64,000 nt of DNA from Pseudocercospora fijiensis CIRAD86. Taxonomy: Eukaryota; Ascomycota; Dothideomycetes; Mycosphaerellales; Mycosphaerellaceae. The stretch is from contig NW_006921541.1 in NCBI RefSeq assembly GCF_000340215.1, positions 2,515,527-2,579,526 on the forward strand, given 5' to 3'. Positions 1 through 10,955 of this stretch are shown in pieces. The translations under genes and the position numbers were made by a program. How positions within the stretch are numbered: the stretch's first letter is position 1; each line of letters opens with the position of its first letter. The notes under the pieces are model-generated. The model did not search any database and was not told the DNA's origin. It saw only the letters and a list, made by a program, of their open reading frames with translations.

Positions 1-499
1 AGTTGTTCGTTAGCGGGTCTATTCGCGGTATGGATAGTGGTGCCATAGTGGTAGGGAGGCAATTGCAAGGGCGCCTATTACGTACCCGCTGATAGCCACT
101 CATTGCTGTCGCCAATACTGTGCTGTTCGATACCAGTGTAGAGAAATCCTGCGGCACGTTTGCAAGTATTTCCGAGATTTGCAGCGTGAGGAAGTTGGGT
201 AGTGAGCGTGGTGGAGATGTAGGTGGTCGTGGCTGAGGACTGAGGATCAGGTGCCTGCTGCGACGTTTACGTTTAAGGTTGGAAGTCAGTCGACATGTGG
301 AGCCCCTCGGAGGTTAATTTGACCCCTTAGTCAGCTCGGCGCCTGCCTCGCCACATTTCCATGTTTCTTTCAATAATATTTGCCTTTGACGTTGTGCACA
401 TCACCTCACATTCACCAGCAAAGACAGTCTAGCCCAATCAGCCAATACTGCTGATGCATAATTCTGAGCAAGAGACTGTCAGGTTGCAGGCAATCAACC
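1..499. other. Upstream intergenic DNA
   Basis: No open frame or recognisable gene is seen here. The last 100 bases are presumably the promoter and 5' leader of the methyltransferase gene that starts at 500. No TATA or other specific site could be assigned. Confidence 0.5.
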
Positions 500-1286
500 A
501 TGGACGACGACGATGAGATCCTGTACGCACCCTGGACACTGGCGTCATGCAATTTCAGACATCGCTCACACGTATAGTCAACTTCCCGCGGACACCCTAG
601 CAGCACTCGCCGAATTTCATGCAGAGCGTGATGCCAAAGCAAAGCAGTTCGAAGACCTCAAAACGAAAGCCGAGGATGAGTTCGCAAAGGGCACCGGCAA
701 GCTCAGCATGGACCTCTTTGGCGAGGACTGGAATGCTAGCCAATTCTGGTACACCGACGACACTGCACGTCTTCTGGCCCAGCAACTGTTGAAGGAAGTT
801 ACGGATGAGTCTGCTATTGCTGTTGTGTCTGCACCTAGCGTATATGTGGCGCTGCGGAACATCCTGGCAGAGGACGAAACGCTCGTCAGGCCGCAGCTAT
901 GCCTCCTGGAATTCGATCGGCGGTTTGAGGTGGTCGGTAACGATTTTGCATATTACGACTTCAAGCAGCCACTTCGCCTACCGGCAGAGCTGAAGGGCAA
1001 GTTCGACCGCATCATTGCCGATCCGCCATTCTTGTCCGACGAGTGCCAGACAAAGACGGCTCTTACGGTACGTTTCCTTGCACGGCGATGGTCAAACGGC
1101 AGTGCTGGCGGTCTCCGTTTCATATCGTGCACTGGTGAGCGGATGGGATCCACGATTCTTCGACTGTACGCCAAAATTGGCGCGAAAACAACCACGTTCG
1201 AGCCTGAGCACAGCAAAGGGCTAAGCAATGAATTCTGCTGCTATGCCAACTTCGAATGTCAGGACTGGGGATTCCGAGAAGCGTAA
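500..1286 (+). CDS. EFM5: eEF1A lysine methyltransferase, EFM5/N6AMT2 type
   Basis: Model: join(500..522, 578..1286), 243 residues. Exon 1 is only 23 nt and encodes MDDDDEI plus part of a Leu. The 55-bp intron starts GTACGC and ends TATAG, and splicing gives MDDDDEILQLPADTLAALAEF, the usual start of this family. The Rossmann-type methyltransferase domain carries the DPPF motif at residues 156-159, typical of N6-adenine/protein-lysine methyltransferases. The family signatures CTGERM and TTTFEPEHSKGLSNEF follow. In yeast the homologue methylates a lysine of translation elongation factor eEF1A in the cytoplasm. Length matches the family. The unspliced ATG at 513 would give an unrelated N-terminus, so the start at 500 was preferred. 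The function is inferred from family. Confidence 0.85.
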
Positions 1287-3693
1287 GAAGGAGCTAGGAG
1301 CTACTCTGTATGGCTGCAGAGCAGAATTCTCTATCGCTCTTCCAACATCTGCAGCCCCCAACCCGAGGTCATTTCCAGGAGGCTGGGTGTATATTGCGAC
1401 GGCACGTGTATCCATCTTGGCATCGTCGAAGTGGGCCTTGATCATGCAATTTGCCGAGTCTCCGCAAGATGCTGCCGAGCTACGCCTCCTTCGCGGAGTC
1501 TTCGGTCCGCGCATAAAGCGCAACTATTGAAGCAGTTGCAGACCTCATCGGAGCATGCCTTCGACTTGCGCAAGAGACGCTGTGCAACTTCTAGCGACGC
1601 ATTCGCGGACCGTCTGCCAAAGGCAGGCACTTGCACGAAATCAGAACATAACTTCTTTGCCGGATATAGTACTGTACAACAATAACGATCTCCTTTCGAC
1701 TACTACCCTCGGTTGATTCTGGATATTGTACTTAGTCTGAACACATTCTGCAGCACCGGCTCTCTACTCTCTGCCTTGATGATTGGGGCAGCCATGCACA
1801 AGATTCTGAAGAAAATCAATCACGAGCCGTGGTGACACTGCAGATTAAACAGCTCTGGATCTCCAGGTCCTGCATTGCAGCTCGCAAGCGCGAACAATGT
1901 GACTTGATCAACTTATCAATAAATATGAGTACGAGTCGATGCAGTGGCGAAATGCCACAAAGCGCAAAGAAGCCACTGAGCCATCGGAGCCTTGCGATGC
2001 GATGCACTCTCTTTTCGTCGCTTCGCATCGCTTCCAAACTCACGGAAACACCAGCATTTCGGTTGGTAGCTCACGAGTCAGGCAGAAATGCTGAAACGTG
2101 AAGATAAGAGTGGCAGATTTTCCAGGTAGGACCAGGCTGAAGCACGAACTTCCACGGATCTTCGACTGCGGTCTCATGTCAGCCAGATCGTGTGCTCGAG
2201 CAGCGAGCTGGAAGTGAGCAGCCGTTTGCTGTGGCCTGAAATAGCCATGATGCTGCGAATGGGTTGCAAGGCCAAAAATGTCCGTGTGAAATCTTACCCA
2301 CTGGAGACCGCAGCTTTAGGCAGCTACGCAGTTGGTACGTCTGTCCCGACTGTCCATCGTTTGGTGTGTAGCGTTGCACAGCATATGCATGAGCACATGA
2401 ACCGGAGCGCCATTAAATCATGCCAAGCGAGCTGGCTGAAGATAACAGGGGAGAAGGACAGAAGGCGCCATGGGCGGCAAACTGCACAAGCAGCATGCAT
2501 AACGCATGCAGAAAGCGAACAAATTGAACACCCAAATCCTGACTAGAGAAAGTGCATGACGACTAGGTGTGGATGCACAGCTTACTGACCGTTGAACACA
2601 ACTCAAGAACAGCCGCGACCGCACGATTGCCATGTTCTCGCCTCCGCACCCAGCATTTGCCATGGCACTCCGCGAGTCTGATGAAGCAGCGCTGTTCGCT
2701 GACTTGCATTTGCATCATGCATAATCGGGGCGCTTCCAGACCACATCACCTCCAAACACTACGCAGCTTAAAGTAGGTATTCCGCCAAGTCTCACCGTTT
2801 CCCACCATCCCACCAGCTCGGATCAGGACCAGGTTAGCACACGAGCAAGATACAACCAGACACGTGCGAGGACGAGCACGCGTAACTACTGTACATCCGA
2901 AGAGCAGCAACTGCTTCACACAGCAAAGCGCAGGACAGGTTAGGGCCATTCGGTCATGTTCGGATCCAAGATAGCAAAGCTCCGTCTCCTTCTCAACAGA
3001 CGAACGCGACTCCACAAAAACCAGAAATATGGATCTCGTCAACCTCCTCCCTCATTTGAACAAAGCGGGGACGCACTGCACGCATTCAAGCTATGGCCTG
3101 AGTGCGCACACGACGACCGCAGGTTACACGACATGCTCTTCTAGCTTTGAGATCCGGTTTCTGTGCACGAGTCAGCATCACAATCGATCCTTCTCCTCTG
3201 ATAGCGAATGTCTGCTGAACTTGGGGAAATTCGGCAGGCAGCATGAAGAGATGACATGAATCACCGTCATGTTCGTGAAGAGTGCGAAGTTGCAAGATGT
3301 GCGATTTGACGATCAAAGTGTCCATTTGATGAGTTCTCCGGTCCCACATCTCCACAATTCCATCTCCGCCCGTTGACGCCGATAGCGCCAAGAAATACAA
3401 CCCGATGCCGATGCCATAGGCCCCGCAAACATGTTTCTGTTCTCACAAATTTGCTTTCAACTCCAGTATACATCATGGATCCGCTTCACTGCCATTCTAA
3501 GCCATCATGCCGGACCATTGCCCTTCCTAGAGTTCCGAATTCGTGGCGACCGCAAACTAGTGCCATGCCGGCTACGGTTGCTCTCTCGGTGCGAGATCTT
3601 CGGCTTGCCGAGTTCAAGAAGCAAAAGCGACGGCACTGTCTTTTCGTGGAGCCTCACGTGTCTAAAGCAAAAAAAATTCTCAGCTCAACCCCA
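1287..3693. other. 2.4-kb stretch without a supported gene
   Basis: Only short overlapping frames (about 60-187 codons) are present, with no recognisable domain. A minus-strand frame near 3310-3400 contains a WD40-like string (GGDGIVEMWDRRT), but no second repeat or splice-consistent extension was found. It may be a relic or chance. The first 200 bases are probably the EFM5 3' UTR. Confidence 0.4.
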
Positions 3694-4861
3694 TTACGCA
3701 ATAGTTTGGGTACCAGACTGTACTGTACACACCTGACTCCCATTCACAATCGTCGGCTCCATATTCGTTCTCCGCTGCGCACCCGCACTCGCCTGCGGAG
3801 GTGGGGCGACGACTGTCGTTTCCTTGTCAGGTCTGACGCGGAGTTGCATAGACATGAACTTTTGACGATCAAAGATCTCGATCGCTTCTTGAGCGGCTTC
3901 GGCATTTGTGTAGAGAATTGTGGCATTGCCTTTTGACTTTCCCGTCGACGCATCTTTTTGTAATTCGAGTTTGACAATTTCGCCTGCTTGGCGGAAATGT
4001 CTTTCGATGTCTTTTTGTCTGGCTTTGAAGTCGATGCCGCTGACGAAGATGCCTCGGGCTTGGGTTCGGACTAGGCCGCGAGTTGTGTTTGTGGGTAGGC
4101 CGGTTGTGCCTGTTGTGTAGGTCGGATATTGGGATGCCTGTATCTGTGCTTGGCGGGTCTGGTAGACTTGTCTGGCTTGCGCGACGTGCGCTTGATTTCT
4201 GTAGTCGAGTGACATTGTGGCCATCCATGCCGCGAGTTGCTCGAATGTAGGTTGCGGCATCGCTGGGGGTGGCACGGGTGCTGATACTGGTGGAGCCATG
4301 GTCGGTGAAAAGTAGCCGGGTCCCGGAGATACCGGATATGATGGGTTGGGTGCGCCCAGAGGGGAAGTGGGAGTGAATCTTTGCCAGCCTGGCTGAGCTG
4401 CCATTTGGAAGATTCGTGCGCCGGAAGGATGTGATTGAGAGTTGCTTGCGCAATTGCATCGAACGAATTGAGCTGGGTCATCGCTGATGTCCCACAGGTG
4501 GACTGTAAGGCATCGATTCTCGACGAGGTTCTCGGTAAGGTATTCTGTTCCAATCAGTTCTCAACCTGGATCATTCAGTGGTTACCACTCACTGTACAAT
4601 CGAATGGCTTCATCTTGTCTTTGCACGCGGGCGTAGCCCTTGCCACCAGTCTGTCCGTTCGGATAGACCGCCATCTCCGTCCAGATGCCATGCGCAGCGT
4701 GGCGACGAATTAGATCCTTTAAGTCCTGCCATGTATATCGCTTTGGCAGCTATGGTCTTGTCAGCAACAGAACTGTGCAGTGCTTGGGTACGACCTACAT
4801 TCTCGATGTGAATGAAATATGGTCCGGAGCCTCTCTGGGCGCCATACGATGATTTTGACAT
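3694..4861 (-). CDS. Two-RRM RNA-binding protein
   Basis: Model: complement(join(3694..4544, 4593..4749, 4799..4861)), 356 residues. Two introns of 48 and 49 bp (GTGAGT...GAACAG and GTAGGT...CATAG, the latter with a GCTGAC branch site) join three frames. Splicing recreates a continuous first RRM (residues about 14-95, beginning YFIHIENLP, with GKGYARV as RNP1-like). A Pro/Gln/Ala-rich linker follows, then a second RRM at about 238-315 (GIFVSGIDF as RNP2, KSKGNATI in the RNP1 position). It probably binds RNA or single-stranded DNA; the target is unknown. The last exon may be spliced again: GTGTGT at 3732 and a pyrimidine-rich TTTAG at 3662 would move the stop to 3614 and change only the last residues. 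A gene finder that ignored the introns would report only the 236-codon second half. Confidence 0.78.
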
Positions 4862-6343
4862 GATTCACAAGTATCCACCCAGTTCAAGTGCTGCAAGCAA
4901 AAACGCTATTCCCGAAAGATTTTCTGCGAGCCAAGACGGAAAGGTGCTGCTCAGATTGGTGCGAGAAGTACAACAGGTAGGAGTTGAAACGAACGATTGG
5001 TTATCAGTAGAGTGTCTGTGAAGCTGTGATGGTGTCGAGGGAACACAGGCGATGCGTGGTGCTCTTAAATGCTATGCCAGCTCACGAGTCATTCAATGGT
5101 ATGCTCCAGGTTTGCGTCTCACAGATCTTCGAAAGGAGCCACGATGCATTAATTCGACACGTTGGCGTTGTACTTCTGCATGGCTCTTCAGAACTGGGAC
5201 CGGCTACAGTGAAGAGTGCTTGAGCGGCTGTTAGTATACCACAACAAAGGACTGGCCTGGATCTAGTGTCAACGGTCATGCGCATGCTCCTAGTCTGTGC
5301 GTACAGGTACTTCCACACAAGAGTATTCATGATTTTTCATAGGATCGCGCCTCACGCGAGGCATGTGAGCTTGGACGCAAGTGCAGAGGTTCCAGCAGAT
5401 TAACTGACGCCAGGCCGCCAATTCCGAATGCGGTGGGCACCGATAGCGAGTAGCGGCCGTTGTGTGGATTTTGGCGTCAGCCAGGGTCCAAGTGGATAAA
5501 CAACCACATGCAAAGCTGACGATCTGAGGTTGTCACTGATCAGCAGGAGAGCGCTCGCCAGTGGCCCAAGCTTGAGGCCGTAGCGTATCGGGATCGCCAA
5601 GGACTGGACATTGCCGAGTGTGACTTGTCATACGCACTTGCCGCGGTCGCATGGCCAGAGCGTGTGATAGACGGCTCTAGGCGTGACGAGACACTGCGGG
5701 GCGTGTCTCTGGATCTCAAACGCGCACCTTTGCTTTCAACTGGGTCCTAGAGAGGACGCTTGCCATCGGAGTCCAAGAGGACGTGCTCGAGGCCGAGTCC
5801 GACCGAGCTTTCGGTATAGTGTGGCCCGTGTCGTCGGCTGAGAGATCTCTTGCCGGAGCATCGACAGTGGTAGACCGGCGCGCACGCAAGTTGGTTGTAC
5901 TGTGTTGTCAAAGGTAGGAGCCACATCGACAGATCGAGTCACATCTCCTCTCCGCTTACCCACTTCTACCGCCGTGCGTCTGGAGAAGACATGTGCGATT
6001 TGGGTGGAGCGTTGGGGGGGCCCTGCGCCGCGCGGTGGAACGAGGAGCGAGTTCTCGAAGCAGACTCCTGGGCCGAAATATGATCCAGGCTGAGGCGTGA
6101 ATGACGCGCACGCCACTAGACAGTGCGATGCAGCTATGCGCAGTCGGCAAGTGAGTGCCACCGTATTGAAGATGTGTTGTCGAGATAGACATCTCCTAGG
6201 CGAAACTCTGCTGCTGGTGAAGCCTCAGGCAGAGACTTGGCGTGTCCCATCGGCGGCTCTACTGGCGTCTCGAACTTCCTCTGCTAGCTGGCCTTCTGAA
6301 TGCCGTCCCAACATTCCCACGGCCTTCGCTCTGGCCGGCGACA
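4862..6343. other. Intergenic, promoters of RRM gene and COG3
   Basis: This 1.5-kb interval lies between divergently transcribed genes. The longest frame, 141 codons on the minus strand at 5736-6161, has no recognisable motif and no splice support, so it is not called. The interval presumably contains the RRM promoter at the left end and the COG3 promoter at the right end. Confidence 0.45.
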
Positions 6344-9006
6344 ATGGACGATGCGTGGTTCCACACGCTCACTTCCACATCGTCTTCCTCGACGACATCT
6401 TCCAGGCCCGCTCAGCACAAGCGTCGCACGTCTCTCCTCCAGCAGCCGGTAGATGTAAGCCATCCCTGTGACGTAGGGCTCTCCTCCTACCATTCTGATC
6501 GCGGTGACAGGTGGAGGTGAAAGCTGATGTGGCGATAGAGCCTATTCAGGAAGTTGCTGAGGAAGAAAATGCCTGGAACGGACCGCCCAAGGCATGTCCC
6601 GCGAGACGAGCCCAGAGTTACAGCGATTTCTACTTTGCAGTGACCGAATTCAGCAGAAACGAGGCTGTGTTACAGAGAAAGAGCAGTTTGGGCCAACAAT
6701 ATCAAAACTTCCAATCAGAGGCGCCCAGGGAACTAGATTTTGAAGCCGAGTTTGGCGCTATTGAAGATCGGCTGCTTGACGAAAGCCATGCCGACTATCA
6801 AACATATCTGGAGCAGCTGGAGCTGTCTGACTCGCACTTGGACAACCTACTCTCGACGACATCGAGTACATTGGATCTCCTATCCACTTTGTCAGACTCA
6901 TTCCGAGCTGTAGAAGCGCAGACCGAGGCTTTCCGACAACAATGCGAATCTCTCGTTGCGGAACAGAGGCGGCTAACTATGCTGGCCGACGCCATAGACG
7001 AGAATGTACAATACTACACGTACCTCGAGCCGATGACAAGAAGCCTAAATGCGCCTGGTGCTGCGAACTTGGTCAATGGCAAAGACTTTCCAGAGATGTT
7101 GTCGCACCTCGACAACTGTCTAGCGTACATGGAGTCGCACCCGAAGCATAAAGAGTCCGCTACATATCGAAGTCGCTACCGCTTGCTGTTGACGCGGGGC
7201 TTGACTCTGATCAGACACCATTTTACCAAGTCTCTTGGAGAGATTGCCTCCGACATCAGCAAGCGCATACAAATTGGCCAGCTCAAAGAGACAACGCATT
7301 CTGCCTTGCTCTATGCAAAATTCCGCGTTCCTGCTCCAGAGCTTAAAGCGCTTGGTGTGGAGATACAGAAGAGAGCGGTGCCAACTCCAGATGACGTTGA
7401 TGCAGGAAGAGAGCCAGAGTATCTGAGTCTGCTGCGTGAACTCTACCAGTCCTATTCTACCACTAGAGGTCGACTTATTCTGCCACTGGTCGCAAAGAAA
7501 ATGGCAGAGCTTGCAGCCAACCCTCAGCAAGCCGAGGTCTTGGCATTCGCAAAATCTAGCCTGAGCTTCGTGCGAGGCATTTGCTTAGACGAGTATGACC
7601 TTTGGTTCGAGTGGTTTGAAAGTGAAGGCGCGCTGTATGATTTCCTTGAAAGTCTCCTGGAGCCGATGTATGACTACTTGCGCCCTCGGACGATCCATGA
7701 GACGAAGCTGGAGAAGCTCTGCGATCTGTGCGCCATGATACAAGGTAGGTACATGGAGCTTGATTCTGAGGAAGAAGATGATGAGGCAGAGCATGGGCTC
7801 ATGAGTCCATCTGTGAACGGACGGCCACTTGGTAGAAAGCTGGATTTTGCCGCCCTAGTCCAGCCTGCCCTTGAGGATGCGCAAACAAGACTGGTCTTCC
7901 TTGCACTTAACGTTCTACGAGATGGCATCGAGCAATACAAACCAAAGGCCGAGGACCTCGATTTCTCGGCTAAAGCAGTTGTCACTGGCGCCAATGGCAA
8001 CAAGAAAGGACCGGTCCTCTCTGGTAAGCGGAACGCATCTGTACCGTCAACACCTATACCAAAAACACCGACTGTCGTCGACGCCGAAGACATCGACGAT
8101 GGCGAAAGCATATTCAGCAGACAACTTGCGGATGATACATCGTCATCGTCAAGCCGGCATTGGTATCCTACGCTGCGCAAAGCAGTATGGTTGTTGCGTC
8201 GCATCTACAGACTTGTCAACAGCACAGTCTTTGATGATCTAGCACATCGCATCGTGCACTCCACGATCGCTTCACTCATCTATGCAAGCCAGCAGGTCTC
8301 GTCGAAAACGACCGCGCAAGACGGCCAGCTTTTCTTAATCGTGCACCTGCTTCATCTGAAACAGCAAATCGTTGCCTTCGACATCGAATTCATCCCTCCA
8401 GAAGTAGAGTTCGACTTTTCTTCCGTCACGAACACCTTTTACGAGTTGCGGGAGCGCGGCAGCCTTTGGAACCCGGCGTCATGGGTTCGGCTTGTTGGCG
8501 GTGCTGTGGGTGGCGGCCTTCTCCCAAAAGTGGTCGAGAACATGCTTGATGCGAAAGCTGAGCTCGATGGACGACTGCGCACTGTCATCAACGACTTCGT
8601 CAACGGATATGCAAGCCACATCACTGCCCCAATAGACTCCGCGAGCTTGGCGCAGGCACAGAAGAACAATGATTTTGATCCTTTGAAAGCTGTCAGGACT
8701 GTGCGGGGTCTCGCCGAGAAGGACGTACCAGCTCTCCGCGCTAAGCTTGAGCAATTTTTGGATGATGCGCGAACACGGGAGACTCTGGTAGCCGCTGTGC
8801 GAGATCAGGTCATCATGTCCTACGAGGAATTTTTCGACTCTTATAGTGAGGGTACTGGCAAAAAGTTGAGCCGCAAGGGCAAGGCGAGGGAGGATGAGGT
8901 CATGGGTCCGGAGTTATTCAATGATGCTATGGAGCATGTCTTTCAGGTTGGCCAAGTCGTGGGCGATGACAATGATAGCGTAGGAAGTGGTGGCATTAGC
9001 GATTGA
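6344..9006 (+). CDS. COG3: Conserved oligomeric Golgi complex subunit 3 (Sec34)
   Basis: Model: join(6344..6454, 6511..9006), 868 residues. Exon 1 encodes MDDAWFHTL and a Ser/Thr-rich stretch. The intron uses GTAAGC (6455) and GACAG (6510), and an alternative in-phase donor six bases upstream would drop two residues. The protein reads ARRAQSYSDFYFAVTEF, then a long helical region with the Sec34 domain at about 130-280 (heptad-rich, LDNLLSTTSSTLDLLSTLS). An acidic insertion (EEEDDEAEHG) and a Ser/Thr-rich loop interrupt the C-terminal half. COG3 is an essential lobe A subunit of the tether that recaptures intra-Golgi retrograde vesicles on the cytosolic face of the Golgi. Length fits the fungal family. 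An upstream in-frame ATG at 6242 exists, but family proteins start near the MDDxWF-like motif. Confidence 0.92.
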
Positions 9007-9439
9007 TCCAGAGCATGATAAAAGCTACAACGTGGATACGATCAGAACAGTCAAACTCTTTCACCGTTCCCCCTTAACAACCTTGCGACACTCCACTGAC
9101 ACAAGTTGGCCTTCTCGGCCAACAAAGGATATGCACTTGCTGATGCGAGACGGAAGAACAAGGTAATACTAGTATCATACTCGACGCGCCACAGAGGTGT
9201 GGACTGTCTTTTGTCTCCTCGACACGTTGTCTTGAACTAGAGTCATCCCAGCAAAGAGACTCTGCCTATATACGTCGAACGTCTTTGGGAACGTGATCAA
9301 AGCCATTCGCCAAGACATGTGCTGCCTTGCGAGGTAGTCACGACTCAATGCTGAGATATCTGGATGAACTAAAAGGCCATCACAGCCGCACTCCAGATGC
9401 AATTCCATGTCATAGATCGATCCCACGGAACCGAAAAGC
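9007..9439. other. Intergenic after COG3
   Basis: The COG3 3' region and upstream DNA of the next small gene lie here. No gene or defined site is seen. A 101-codon minus-strand frame overlaps the next gene's start and has no coding features. Confidence 0.4.
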
Positions 9440-10042
9440 ATGACTCGAAGGTCTGGAGAAGAGCCACGAGAAGCTTTCACTAACGCTAAGGAAAGTTTCC
9501 AACAACAGTACGCCGACTTTCCGGGAGAGGAAGAAGGTGATGATCACGATGAGTACGCCACTTTTGGAGAAGGGATTGCGGACGATGACGATGACGACTT
9601 GTATCAGCCAAGCCCAAAGCGAATACGTACTCAGCCCGGCGACAGCGACGAAGATGGAGACGAAGACCAACCCATGTTCGACGAAGTAGCATATAAGCAA
9701 GCCAACATCCCATCCCATCGCTCTGCAAAAGCCAAGCAAACAGACCAAGAGGAAGAACGACCATGCCCATCCTGGCACCCATCAACGCCTCAACCCGACG
9801 AAGATGACGAAGAATTCAAACCTGTTCTCGATCGAAATGGAGAGATCATGCAAGATGTTGACCAGTCCAAACCAACGAATACAGGAGCATCACTTCAAAA
9901 GTCTCCCAGCTTGGGCGAGTTAGATTTAGAGATTGTTTTGGCTGAAGCGAGTGAGAAGTTGGCAAGATTGAAGTTGGAGAGGTATAGGAAGATGCGTGGA
10001 GGTGGTGGAAGTTCTTGTCGAGGAGATTGTTTGGGACCATGA
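9440..10042 (+). CDS. Acidic low-complexity protein of unknown function
   Basis: This is a single uninterrupted frame of 200 codons. The protein has runs of Asp/Glu (residues about 28-56 and 120-128), a possible nuclear signal SPKRIRT near residue 60, and a C-terminal amphipathic helix (LDLEIVLAEASEKLARLKLERYRKM). The C-terminus ends in a Gly/Ser-rich tail. The composition resembles nuclear adaptor or chromatin-associated proteins, but no family is recognised. It lies downstream of COG3 in the same orientation. Coding is supported by frame length and the helix near the end. It may be lineage-specific, and a downstream intron altering the tail cannot be excluded. Confidence 0.5.
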   Translation: MTRRSGEEPREAFTNAKESFQQQYADFPGEEEGDDHDEYATFGEGIADDDDDDLYQPSPKRIRTQPGDSDEDGDEDQPMFDEVAYKQANIPSHRSAKAKQTDQEEERPCPSWHPSTPQPDEDDEEFKPVLDRNGEIMQDVDQSKPTNTGASLQKSPSLGELDLEIVLAEASEKLARLKLERYRKMRGGGGSSCRGDCLGP

Positions 10043-10326
10043 GTTTGGAGGTGGTGGGGAAGTTGGAAGGATACTCGTTGATGGAAGCATAGTGCCAGGG
10101 AGAGGAAGTACGCATTTGAGATAAATATATTTCTCAGGTTGAACAATATTTTCTTTCAATTTGAGCATTTTTTAAGGGTCTAAAATTCGACAGGCCAGCA
10201 TTAGTAAACTATGGCCCTTGAGTAGTATGGTGACTGCAGCTCTTGTACAATTCTCGTAGCGTGTCGCTCCGCAATTGCATTTCATTTGCTCAGTCAAAGT
10301 TGTCAATGGTCGTGATAATCCAGTTC

Positions 10327-10721
10327 TTAGCTTCTCTGATTTACTTGGACACCGGCTTTCAGAAGAGCCATAGCAATGGATGGGCTTCGCGCGTAGAACA
10401 GTGATCCATACTCAGGATCGCATCCGGCTTTCAAGAGCAAGACCACTGCACGAAGATAATCATTGCTGACGGCATGTGTCAAGGCCGATATGCCATCCGT
10501 CATCGTGGAGTCACTCACATCCCACCCGACGCCTTGATAACGCTCTGCGCTGCTTTCTCAATAACTCCTGTCTTCTTTTGAATGCTTTTGCGAGCATGGG
10601 GCTGCTCCCCGAAGTCGTGCAAGGAAAGTGACCTCTCGATCTCGCTTCTGCTGGTGGTAGTACATTGCGCAGGACATCGAGGCAAAAACTCGTTATGACC
10701 ACGGCGGAGTACAGAAGTCAA
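10327..10721 (-). pseudogene. Ankyrin-repeat gene relic
   Basis: On the minus strand, 10518-10327 encodes an ankyrin-like unit (DGISALTHAVSNDYLRAVVLLLKAG), a second half-repeat (SIAMALLKAGVQVNQ) and a stop. The frame closes about 50 bases upstream, and the adjacent frames at 10511-10721 run out of phase with it. No clean intron reconnects them. The surrounding interval 10043-10955 has no other gene. This is most simply a decayed fragment of an ankyrin-repeat gene; a short spliced gene is the alternative. Confidence 0.35.
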
Positions 10722-10955
10722 ATTCTCCGCAGTGAAGGATAGACCAGTCCAATGCGCAACTCCGAAGGGAGGTGAAGGTAGAATGATGATATTGGCAACT
10801 GTACAACCCTGCCTGTCAGCCTAACAGAATCCACTAGAGTCGTCTCATACAGTACTATACAGTACTTCGTCGTCGCTCGCACTAGACTCCTGCAACACCA
10901 TTTCCCCCAAACGCCTTGAACACCGCTTCTTACATCCAATGCGGGTATATCGATT

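Noticed and set aside
1228..1530. 100-codon frame overlapping the EFM5 end
   Set aside because: Out of phase with EFM5, whose stop at 1284-1286 fits the family length; no domain.
3086..3400. WD40-like string on the minus strand
   Set aside because: Only one short WD-like motif, no second repeat and no splice-consistent extension.
5736..6161. 141-codon minus-strand frame
   Set aside because: No domain, no splice signals, atypical composition.
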